Origin: Pleurostoma richardsiae
Lineage: Eukaryota; Ascomycota; Sordariomycetes; Calosphaeriales; Pleurostomataceae
Length of the DNA stretch: 64,000 nucleotides
Assembly (NCBI GenBank): GCA_030052745.1
Contig: JANBVO010000024.1
Location: 520,684-584,683, forward strand
Reading direction: 5' to 3'
The translations under genes and the position numbers were made by a program. Positions 1 through 10,024 of this stretch are shown here, one piece after another. Within the stretch, counting starts at the first letter, position 1; each line of letters opens with the position of its first letter. A model generated the notes under the pieces. That model did not search any database. It was not told the DNA's origin and saw nothing but the letters and a program-made list of their open reading frames with translations.

Positions 1-775
1 GCCACCGCGGCGTCTCCGGCATGGCCAGCACCAGCACGGCCTGCAGCGCCGCGGGCGCCGCACCGAGACCGACCAACCACCGCCAGCCGGCCGGGCCGGG
101 GAAGTGCTCGGCGAACACCCAGCCGACGACGTACGCGACGGCCTGGCCGAGCGTGACGAACAGCACGTTGACGGTGACGAGGCGGCCGCGGTGCGCGGCG
201 GGCGCCACCTCGGCGATGTACAGCGGGACGACGAAGGAGGCGGCCCCGACGGCGGCGCCCACGACGGCGCGGCCGGCCACCATGGCGGGCACGGTGGCGC
301 TGCAGGCCTGCAGGAGGGCGCCGGCGACGAAGAGCGCGTCGGCGGCGAGGATGACGCGGCGGCGGCCGAGGGAGTCGGCGAGGAGGGAGGAGAAGGGCGA
401 GACGAGGAGGGCGGCGAGCGCGGTGCTGGAGGTGATGACGGACTTGTCGAGGGCGGTCAGGGCGCGGTGGGAGAGGGAGTCGGAGATGGAGACGAGGGTT
501 GCGGATATGACGCCGGTGTCATCTGATGGAAGTGACGGTCAACATGACGAGAAAATGATACGGTAAAGAGACAGACGGGTACGTAGAGGATATTAGGCGA
601 ACTCACATCCGAAGAGCAGACCGCTTATACACGCGGACAGCGTCAGGAGCCATATAAACAGCCCCGGGGCCTTCTCCGTGACGTCCTTCGGGATGTCCGT
701 GATGGCACCCCGGACTTCGTCATCGTCGTCATCGCGGTCCCGGTTCGAGATCAGCGGCGCTTCCGGGCTTGACAT
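1..775 (-). CDS. MFS sugar/inositol-type transporter, N-terminal half (cut by window edge)
   Basis: Two exons are visible: 607-775 and 1-522, with intron 523-606 (84 bp, GTGAGT to CAG). The split Tyr codon rejoins LLFG to YDTGVIS, the first conserved segment of sugar/inositol porters. The product starts with an acidic cytoplasmic stretch (DDDDDE at about residues 15-20), then helix 1 at about residues 38-60. The loop signature DSLGRRR, the segment VGAASFVVPLYIAEVAPAAHRG and the PETPRW motif at the window edge are hallmarks of the MFS sugar porter family. The closest pattern I recall is fungal proton/myo-inositol symporters (ITR type) at the plasma membrane, but the substrate is inferred. I chose the ATG at 775 because it gives the usual short acidic N-terminus; another in-frame ATG at 823 would add 16 residues. 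The C-terminal half lies outside the window. Confidence 0.88.
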
Positions 776-1123
776 GTTCACCGTTGCGTCTCTGTGGCGT
801 GAGCATGGACGGATCAAGGACACTTGTCAGCTTGCCTTGGAATGAGAGAGTGAGTGAGTGAGTGAGAGTTCATCCAGAGAAGGAGGATTGGTGTTCCGAG
901 TGGTTCGTCCACATGTGACGTGCGGGTGGTAACTTATGGGGATCAAGACGCTAAGCGGGCTCAATACCCCATTGGCTGACGTTGACGAACAGGTTACGTC
1001 TGGTTGTACTCGGGCTTCAGGACATGATATAAAACAGAACTAACTCATGTCGCCACGGAATAATTAGGTGACTCGCAGTTGATTCTATTACAGCGCAGTT
1101 ATCCAGTTCCTCTACTCTCTACA
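776..1123. other. intergenic; transporter promoter with (GAGT)n microsatellite
   Basis: Upstream region of the transporter and downstream region of the RGS gene. It holds a short tetranucleotide repeat, (GAGT)n, at about 848-866. No gene seen. Confidence 0.6.
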
Positions 1124-2555
1124 TCAGAGGAACAGCCTAGCGCTAGGGATAAATAGGGACCCTGCGGCCAAGACGGACGACACGAGACCGCCCCAGCAGA
1201 CAGCATAGAATACAACCTGGTCCTGCATCATCGCGACGTGCTGGTTCTGCGTTTTGACAGACGGTGCGAACACCTTAGAGCACCTCGACTGCTTCGCGTA
1301 GAGCTCGACCCAGGGCTCGTCCCGGAAGTCGTTGGCTGGCCCGAACGGCCGCATGCTTCCCTTGCGCAGGGGGTCGGCGCCGGAGAACGTGCTCGCATCG
1401 GTGTCCTTTCGCGAGTGTTTGCGGGCGCCCGCTAATCCTTTCTCTATGTCTTCCATTTGCGAGGGCTTGTATGCGCCCGAGAGCTGCTCCCAGGGTTGGA
1501 GCGTCCTCAGATTCCTGCAGTGCAGAAGGACGCACACCCCTTGGAATGCCGCCACCACGACAGTGAGTCCCGGCCACCACAGAAGTATGCAGAGGATCCG
1601 GTAGAAGCGGCTCAGGGAAGACAGCGTGAGAAATACGTTGAGGCAGAAGCCGAGCAGAATGATTACCGCGCCGAGGACTTCGATAAACACCACCCGGTGC
1701 CTGTTCGCATTGGATCCGCTCCACTTAACGAACTTCGGGTGCAACTGGCTACGCAGCGCAACTTCGGCGGCTGTGAAGGCAGGAAGAAGGGCGGACGGGT
1801 GGGTAGTGACCTGTACGGCGTCTAGACAGGCAGACCTATCTTCGTGTGACAGTCTGAGCTGGCGTGGAGCAGACTCGATGATGTAGTGTCGCACAACCAT
1901 TGTCACTTCCTGGCGAAAAGGTTGGATGGTGACTGACGGCCATCATCAGCAAAGAATTGCTCCTGGTGGAGTGAACCAGCAAGCAATTCCACTTACAGGG
2001 TTGTAGGTCGTTGCGGAATCCTGCAGCAGACGTCGAGTCACGCTCGGGTGACATTGGCAAGGAGAAGTTCGCCATACCATCAGAGCTTCTGCTCCCCCGG
2101 CCCGGTGCAGTCTGGGCAGATTCACCACCCATGGACTTCTCCAGAATAGTCAGGATTCTGGCTAACTTTTCGCTCTGTGAGCGCTTGTGTCTGTGCAATG
2201 AGAGGCTTCGCCTGGACTCTGTGTCCTTCCTCGGGTCCCACGCCGGTGACAGTGCCTTCTGCCGGGGCAATAGCTGACTCCATCGCTCTATGTAGTCGCA
2301 ATACCAGAGAAAGAACTGAAGAGGCTCTGCATCGTGCTCCTCATAGACTAGGTAGTCCATGAAATCGTTCAGGGAACATGGCTATGTAGTATCGTTAGCG
2401 AAGACAGCAGTTGGCAGGCAAGCCATGGAGCCGGTTCGACTCACCGGAAGCGTGTTGTTCTTGACAATCTCCTCGAATGACAACTCAGGAGGTATGCCTC
2501 CGGTTTTGGGACTGGCCTCATCGAGGCTGAGGGCACACTCTGGTTCGGACAACAT
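1124..2555 (-). CDS. RGS-domain membrane protein (Rax1-like layout)
   Basis: Three exons: 2445-2555, 1997-2381 and 1124-1932, with introns 2382-2444 (63 bp) and 1933-1996 (64 bp), giving 434 aa. The RGS fold begins near residue 25 (LSFEEIVKNNTLP, then PCSLNDFMDYL across the junction). It continues with EPLQFFLWYCDYIERW and closes after a long Ser/Arg-rich insert with HPSALLPAF at about residue 210. Three hydrophobic segments follow, at about 246-266, 272-292 and 405-428. An RGS domain with C-terminal membrane helices resembles Rax1-type proteins. By family knowledge RGS proteins accelerate G-alpha GTP hydrolysis; the G-alpha partner cannot be read from sequence. The start is the first ATG in frame; an upstream 5' exon cannot be excluded. 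Confidence 0.8.
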
Positions 2556-4249
2556 CGCTGGCGCCAACGTTACGTGCAAGTTGGGACACTGAATACGAGC
2601 GTACTATTATCCGCGAGGAGACGAATGGCAGAGCCCATAGAAGTGACTCCTGCCCCTCTGACTCGCCCCCAGGAGCTTTGTCTTCCTCGGGCGCAGTGTC
2701 GCGGGTCTAAATAGGTTCATTCATGTACGTAAGATGCCATCCAGGATTCCCGTGTCGGCCGCGAGGTTCAGACACAGGAAGATTTTCGAAACACTGAAGT
2801 CGATCATAAGAGAGGAGAGATAATCGTACGTGTGCGAGAAGGTGGTCACGCGCTTGCAGACAAGTTGTATCAGCCTGGTATACGACCGAACTTAACAGGC
2901 ACACCCTCGATTCGGATCCATCCGCCGAGCTCATGATAGCATCTTGAATCTGAGGCAACCGGACATCCGCGAGCATGCTCTGAATGGCTAGGAGAACCTA
3001 GTTTGGTGAGACCAATCAATCACTGACGGGAACATGCGACTTGGTACGCTCGTGCAGTTGACAGTGATGATAGATGAAGATGGGTGCTCCTGGAAGGATC
3101 TGCCCGATGGCACAGACAGGCATGGATGCTCGATGCCCTACAGCCATGATCTCGACCGCAGGTAGCATCGGCCCTCGACAGATCAACCTTGTCTCCTCGA
3201 CAGATGCTCTCGCAAGGTTAGCAAATCCGGGGATAGATCCTCTCACCCCTGCCACCGTGTAAGCCGTCTGTGCGAAGCATCCCGGGTTTCAGAACGGCGG
3301 GGGCAGTGCCCCCTCCTACCCGGTAGTTGGATCTGGCGGGAGGCTCGGCGCGGGATGACAGATAAACGAGAAAATGTCAAGTCATGCGGGAGCTGGTCGC
3401 ATGAAGGGTGTGCTGTTCGGTGTCTCAGATGCCGGCGTCGCATCGATCGACCCGTGAATCTCTGTATGTCAAAATGCCACGAGTGATGACATCTGCGTGC
3501 GGCTGCCGGTGTTTCCAGCGTCGTTCTAGATAGAGGTTCCTCGTCAGTATCATATCCCCGTTGGTTGGCATCTCTATGTCCTTTTGGGGTTCTGAGCTTC
3601 TTCCTGTTTCAGATTTCCCGGATCAAGCAGCCACGGAGGAAACGGCCGGACCAATCCCAGATCGATTTGGCGTCGTGCGGGAGATCATTCTTCAAACCCG
3701 GAGAAGAACTTCATCAAGGAGGCCGCCAGTCGCGGCATATGCCTCCACAATTGTGGTTCTGACATCGAAGTCATCTATATGCTGCAGTCTGCTGACAGCA
3801 TGTCAGTCACGCGTCATCCTCAGGGGTATCTCACGACAGCGTCGAGAAAAGATCATGACAGGTCGCCGAAATATGCGAGACGTATTCCTGAAGCTGTGGG
3901 CGTCAATATCTGGTGACTGCCAGTCAAGGGGCGAAAGGGCAGAAAGCTGCCAGCTCGCAGTTACACCCGGTAAGGGGTGACGAGAAGGCCATTCTTACAT
4001 CCCAGGCTAGCAGTGGCCTAGCAGAGAGCGTCCATTTCTCGCATTGGATCTCAAGGGGTGGGTTGATCTCAGGTACAACAGAGTCCTATCCTCAGCCACC
4101 GGAAGAGACACTTCATATCGCCAAGCTTTATCCCCCCTTCTTAGTAACCCACACTGCCTGAGACACCATGCTTAGGGGAAAGGAAGAGATCAACACCCCC
4201 GAACAGGAAGTCCTCCAACCCGAGCGCAAGCCCACATGAAAAACCCCCG
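2556..4249. other. intergenic, 1.7 kb, no gene supported
   Basis: All ORFs here are short, overlap in several frames and show no recognisable domain. The stretch should contain the RGS gene promoter. The B-box-like string nearby at 2433-2442 lies in an RGS intron and has no matching tRNA fold. Confidence 0.5.
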
Positions 4250-4963
4250 CTACTCCAATCCGTCCTCCTGGCCACCGTTGCCTCCCCAGCGCCCAAACCT
4301 CCGCGCCATCAGAGCGAACAACACGGCCGATAGGAGCAGTGCAGCGAGCATCATCAGAGACCCCGCAACGACCCGGTGCTTGCTGTCTACGGCATGCCAG
4401 TAGTCTAGACAGTACGCCTCCTGCGGCCGCGGATGCGGCCGCGGCACTGATTGGATCCCAAGGGCTCGGCCCGCCATAGTCGGGATCTGCATCGCAGCCG
4501 TCGGTGTCTTCATCTTCGTCTTCGTCCTGATGGTGCTGGCAACGTCCAACCCGCGTAGCTCGTCGATGCCACGGCGTGCCAGCGGGCCGTGGGGCGGGAC
4601 CGCCCTCGTGCCCAGGGCGTCGAAGAGCAGATCGCTCTGCGCCTTCTGGCTGTGGTCCCTCGATACGGCGTGCAGCACGTGTCGAAGGCCCCTGAAGAAG
4701 AGCGGCAGGGCCACCAAGAAGAAGAGCATCCACAGACAGGTCCGCGTGAGCCAGCCGGCGGTGCGGCGGCCGCCCCGGTGACCGCGGCCTCCTCTTCCTC
4801 CTCTCCCGAATAGACCTCCCTGAGGAGTGGGCAGCGGCCCGGCCGATGGCTGTACGGGCGTCGGCTGAGGGAATGGAGCCGTGGGCAGAGGGGCGTGGGC
4901 GGACTGCGTGGGAGGAGGCGGAGGGGGGATGTAGGAAGACGGCTGGCTCATCTCAGCGGCCAT
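4250..4963 (-). CDS. hypothetical proline/RG-rich two-helix membrane protein
   Basis: Single-exon ORF of 237 aa; I do not recognise the family. The N-terminus is proline-rich (PPPPPP near residue 12, low complexity to about 48). An RG-rich basic patch follows (GRGGRGGRGHRGGRR, about 53-67). One strong hydrophobic helix lies at about 74-92 and another near the C-terminus at about 197-220, followed by basic residues. The layout suggests an integral membrane protein with a roughly 105-residue soluble loop between helices. Start ATG 4963 could instead be the Met at residue 5. Amino-acid bias and a long open frame on GC-rich DNA leave some risk that the frame is fortuitous, but the two helices and clean ends support a gene. 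Confidence 0.6.
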   Translation of the reverse strand: MAAEMSQPSSYIPPPPPPTQSAHAPLPTAPFPQPTPVQPSAGPLPTPQGGLFGRGGRGGRGHRGGRRTAGWLTRTCLWMLFFLVALPLFFRGLRHVLHAVSRDHSQKAQSDLLFDALGTRAVPPHGPLARRGIDELRGLDVASTIRTKTKMKTPTAAMQIPTMAGRALGIQSVPRPHPRPQEAYCLDYWHAVDSKHRVVAGSLMMLAALLLSAVLFALMARRFGRWGGNGGQEDGLE

Positions 4964-6023
4964 GGTTGACGGTGCTTCTGCCTTATGACCCGGATGCAGC
5001 GAGACGGCCTGGTCAGTTTAGAGGCGAAGAATGGATACCGGGTAAGGAATGAAGCGATAACAGCTGGGCGAGTAGCTATAAATGCCCGATCAATGAAGAA
5101 GATGAGGTTCCCGGCCAGGTGGAAGGGAGAGGGGACGGCCTGTGAGCCAAAGAACCATGCTGAGCTCCTCGGGCTCCATGAACGGAAGGCGCCATCCTTG
5201 AATTCGACTTCCCGTTGATGACTCGGTACGGCAGGAACAAACGAGCATGGCGAGGACTGATATCTGCACCTGCCGTTGACGCTGACGGAAGGCGCGATAC
5301 CGATCTGTCCGCAATAATCCAATTGTGCGCGATGCAAGACGTAAACGAAAGCTTCAGTGAATCGGCAGAAGAATGAACGAACAATACATCACATAAGGAA
5401 GAAGAGGGAAGCCTCCGAGAGAGGGCAACCTGAAGCTGATGTCCTGTTGTGAATGCCGTCTCGTATCTCTATGTGCTTCTTAAGATGTCTAGCTTGTCGT
5501 GTCTCCGCCATCCTTACTTAACCGGGCATTAGCAATTAACATCAACACCCTAACGTTTTCGACCGTGACCCTCGTCTCTCATCATCCCACGTAAGTTGTT
5601 CTTGCCCTCGGAATCGACATCAGAGAAAAGCCAAAAGGGAGATGTCGCCATGTTCCCCAGACAAGCTCCAAGACTCTCTTCGCCATGCACCACCACAGTA
5701 GCAAGGGTTTCAGCATTGCGGGGAGCTCGGTGTCCGGAGACACACCCGTTGCCGGCGCCGAAGATGAACGTAAGGGGTCCCCGCGAGTCCAAACCAAGAC
5801 AAAAACGCCGTATACAATGCCTTGCCTGCCATTCTTCAAAGAAACCGCCACCTGTGCCATTTCGGGGTATGATGAAGTGAATATGAACAAGTTCAACCAG
5901 GCAGACCGTCCTATCGACATTGACCAACCGCCGAGGGGAGCGCAGAACTGAAAGTGCTAGACTTCAGCCTTTACAGGTCCCACAAGCACGGAGAATGTCC
6001 AACAGACCGCCAGTGCCAGTCGG
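4964..6023. other. intergenic, 1.06 kb
   Basis: Promoter side of the membrane-protein gene and 3' side of the GH72 gene. The 125-aa minus-strand ORF at 5550-5927 has no recognisable features and I did not call it. Confidence 0.5.
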
Positions 6024-7511
6024 CTATAGCCAAAAGGTGAAGAAGAGCATGACGCCGACAAGGCCGGCACTCATGCCGGTGATCTCCTTGTTGGGAGACG
6101 CGGGGTTCTGGGTCGAAGAGGCAGACGCAGAAGCACCAGCGGCGGTTCCCGTTGCCGTGCTAGTGACAGTTGCGCTCGGCGTGGACGAGTACGTGCCACT
6201 AAACGTCTCGCCCAGGGTCGGGAGCGCAACGTTGCCGTCGACAAGCCAGCCGTCAGCAGTCGAAGTGGGACATGCCCGAGTTGACACCGAGGGTGTGTAG
6301 TCAGAGCTGGCGACTCCACTAGGCGTAATGGTCGCCCACTGGTTCTTCAGGTTGGTGAAGTCCGGAGAGACGGGAGTCGGGGTTCCCTTGCGAGTGTAGC
6401 CACCGTCGATGTTGCTACCAGTCACGGTAGCATCAACCTGAGCACCATATGAGATCAGACCGTAGTCGTTAGCCTCCTCGAGCCACTCATAGATCAAGGC
6501 GCCGCTCCAATCGCCCACCATCTCATCACCAAAGATGGCAGCCTGGTCTCCAAAGGTCCGTGGCTTGGGTGTGTTACACCCCGTCTCGGAAAAGAAGATA
6601 GGTACGGGGAAATCTACAGCCATGCTCTGCAGATTGGAGTAGCCAGATGATTGGTAGGTGACATCGCCGCACCACTCGTACGAGTTGAGGCCGAACATGT
6701 CGATGTTCTCAGACGAGTTGCCTCCACAGGTGAGGTAGTCCTGCAGCATAGGACGAAGCTCGGCGATGTCGGCAGCGGAGTAGCCAATGGGGAATTTATG
6801 GTAGCCCTTGGAGTCGCGGTACGCCTTCATATCGCGAGCTGCGGCTTTGATGTAAGGGGCGGCCATAGATTGATTGTTGAGGGCAATAACCTCGTTGCCC
6901 ACAAAAAAGCCCAGGGTGTTGTCGAAGTCGGCGAATGCATCCATGACCGCAGAGTACCTATCGTACTGGGTCTGGTTCCACCAGGGATCGTTCTGTACAG
7001 TCACAGATTAGCGACATGCCTTCAAGGGCTGGGTGCCTGGAGGACTCACGGGGAGGATGTAGGTGTCGAAGGTGTCCATGTCGATGATGGCGTAGATACC
7101 AGCATCCGCAAACTCCCCCATGCAGCCAGAATGGTCGGCATCCGAATCAACGTGGTACACGCGAATGGCGTTGGCGCCAAGGGTCTTCATGAGAGAGGCG
7201 TCCCGGGCGCATTGTTCGGTGTCAATGAGAGGATCATCTACCGGACGAGATTAGATAGATATAGAACACGCGGGACGCAGATCCGGCTTGACTAGGGGGA
7301 AAACCAACCAGGAGTTAACTGGTAAGCAACGCCTGCGAGTTTGTCAGCCATAAGGCATTATCCACGATTGGGAGGGACATGTTATCATACCTTTCATGAA
7401 GAATTGGTCGCCATCGCTCGTGAAGAACTTGTTGCCGGTAACACTGATTCGCGAGATGGCATCGACGCCGACGGCGCTAGCCAAGGCCAAGGACATCCAA
7501 GACAATCTCAT
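6024..7511 (-). CDS. GPI-anchored beta-1,3-glucanosyltransferase (GH72, Gel/Gas family)
   Basis: Four exons: 7391-7511, 7309-7332 (24-nt microexon), 7050-7237 and 6024-6992, with introns of 58, 71 and 57 bp; 433 aa. A signal peptide (about residues 1-18, ending VGVDA) precedes the start of the GH72 barrel, ISRISVTGNKFF. The general acid/base Glu sits in FFVGNEV (about 145) and the nucleophile Glu in FFSETGC (about 247), both present. A Ser/Thr/Ala-rich stalk and a hydrophobic tail (MSAGLVGVMLFFTFWL) form a GPI-anchor signal. There is no cysteine-rich X8/CBM43 module, so it is the shorter Gel1/Gas5-like type. By family knowledge it splits and re-ligates beta-1,3-glucan chains at the cell wall. 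The microexon encodes most of VAYQLTP, a conserved motif, which supports the splice model. Confidence 0.93.
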
Positions 7512-10024
7512 TGTGGGCGAGCTATGCGAACCAAACAACCAGATAGATGACCAGTCGACCAGATCGGCGACGCGTTGCGATCCGATTAAGGAATAATTGG
7601 TTCCAAGAAGGCTGCTAAGACCAAAAAAGGGCGGCGCCGTCGCCGCGGGTGGTCTTCGGTCGGTTCTGGATCGGCGGTCGTCGCTTGCGGCTCAATTGAC
7701 GGCGAGAGAGATGGGACGGCAGACGTCGAGGAATGAGGAATGCCGCGGACCGAGGATCTGGAGCTGCCGTTTCGTGGGAGCTCAGCGAAAGTAGCTTCCC
7801 TACTTTTTCCCCTCCACACGAGCGAGTGTCGGGCAAGCGCTATCAGGTCTCTTGACAGCGGATGGCAGTAGCGAGAGAGCGAGCGCAAAGCTGCCGTGGG
7901 TTGTGTCGTTTCCCAACGCAGGAATCTTGTGCCAGACGAGGACTGGGGACAACGAGCGGCCCAGACCAACTAGGACAGCAACGACAGGAGCAGCAAGTGC
8001 AGCTGCAGCAGAACCCAAAAAGACTTGCAACTGCGATTCTGCAGATGATGGAAGCTCTGAAGAGATCCAAAACGAGAGTGAGGAGGGGAAACGAGAGGTA
8101 GAGAGAGAGATAGAGCGAGTGGAGGCGAGAACGACGCACGCTGGAGGAAGCACCGAAGATGATAAAACACTGGCCTGGAGTTTTGACCAGGCAAATTACC
8201 TGTTTTTTCCTCCTTGTCTGCTCGCCGTCGCCAACAAGACCTGGGCGGACAAGACGCGAACTAGAGCACAACGGACCGGGCTAGCCTCAAGCGAGCCAAG
8301 TGTGGTTTCCTGTGCTCGTAGCCCGGCAGCTTACCAGGAATAGCTGCGCTAGCTCCGCAGATTTTCTCCAATGCATCTCCATTCTCCAGCTCGGCCTGGC
8401 GAGCGAGCAATGGAGCATTGACGGGGGACGGGGAATGCCAAGCTGGCAGGATTGGCAAGATAGAGGAGAGACAGGCCAAGGCACGCACGCACCGTGGCCT
8501 GTCCGCATCATTTCGTCGTGATGCAGCTGCTAGATTGGAGCAGCTTCTGCAAGGTCTGGTACGGTGTGAGTGGGGGCAGCCGACACAGGACAGGGGGATA
8601 CGTACCCGTCATGCCCGCCTGCCCGTGTCGGTCGTGCTGAAAAGGGCCAGATCGACCTGGAAGAAACAGAGTTGACAGAAAAGGGGAAATGAACGACGTT
8701 TTGCACGTTGCCAGACGGGACGGCAGCTGCATGCAGCCAATCGCCGCATCCCCCACGCCAACCGTCTCCTCCGGCTGGCCGCCACAAAGCGCCAATCATT
8801 GCTGCGGCTTTGATGAGCGCGTCCAATCCCCGGTTCCATTGCTTCTCTCTCGGCCGTTCTTGACGGTCCAGTGGTCTCTAGTCTCTAATGCAAACGTGCG
8901 TGTTTCCCGGGTAATCAAGTGTGTCTTGAGTGTTTCTCACAGCTCCTCCTTGAAATCCTTCCTTGGTCAATGACGGTAACGTTAACCAAATGGATGAGGA
9001 GCGGGGGGCGGCGCTCGAGGATTTGCCCTCTCTGAAGTCTAAAGCGTCTCGTCGTGATGGGTCCAGGAACAGGCACGCGAACTACTCTAACTGACCCCGG
9101 CTCTCCGCAAAGGTACACATACAATAACTGTCATGTCTGTATCTCAGTCCCGACATCTGCGCAACTCATTCCCTGTGCCAGAAGACACGACTTGCTTAGT
9201 TAGGTGCAGCCACGGAACGAGCTGCTTGGCAGCTTCCCGTCTCGACGTTATCTCGTGTCCGTTTGAAATTGCTGGCAGACAGCCTGGAGGGCACACGAAC
9301 CGTGGATGGGTGCATTGCTCGCCTATGACGCAACGGTCAATCTCGGACCCCTGCACCAGATCTTGGCGCCTTTGCCTAATCGGGCCACCAGTCAGCCGCC
9401 CTTATCAGTGGTGGGTCTTCGTAGGCGTTCTCTTATCACAGGAGATGACTGTATGACGGCGACCAAACGACACGGAAAGAACCTCGGGACATTGTGCATC
9501 ACGGCAATCTATTGGAATCACTCACGCCCGCGTTGATGCAAACGCGTGGCTTGGTGATATACCTGAGGTACCTCAGGTATTCCGTACTTGACCTGCGTCT
9601 TGGACGCCCATTCCTCCTGTCGTTTTAAAGACATTCGAGCATGACAACCAGCAGACCGCCCAGTCCCAACGAAGTGCACGCTTGCTGAGATTCGAAGCCG
9701 CAATCGCGATGTCGCCTTCCGTAAACCTCTGCTTCAAGAGGATGAAGGTGTTGCTACCCGTCCAGCTCAATGAGCACCTGGAAGACGGGTCTATACGCGC
9801 AAATTGAAGCACAGTTGCTGGCCTCCCGTTCGTGATATATCCGTGACATTCGTACAACCGTGAGATGCGTGAGATACGAGGACAACATCCACTTTCAGCC
9901 GACGCTCATTTCTACAGGACACGCCGCAGTGTCAGTCGTGGTCCGTCCAAGGCAGGGAAGAGCAAGGGTTGCGTGCATCGCACGAACTCGGCAAGATGCC
10001 AGAGAAAGCGGTGGTGAGGAGCGT
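7512..10024. other. long intergenic region (2.5 kb) between GH72 and pseudokinase genes
   Basis: No ORF resembles a known protein. The first kilobase is rich in purine/pyrimidine-biased runs typical of fungal promoters (for example the GAGA-rich run near 8095-8125). A 22-nt perfect palindrome lies at 9559-9580. The region probably carries the GH72 promoter and a long 5' leader. Confidence 0.5.

Noticed and set aside
104-526. 140-codon plus-strand ORF, Gly/Glu/Asp-rich
   Set aside because: Antisense shadow of the transporter exon; no domain, and composition is what GC-rich codons give in reverse.
2433-2447. tRNA B-box-like string GGTTCGACTC
   Set aside because: No A-box at a suitable distance and no cloverleaf; it lies in an RGS intron next to the splice donor.
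5550-5927. 125-codon minus-strand ORF
   Set aside because: No recognisable motif, overlaps several equally long frames, no splice or start support.
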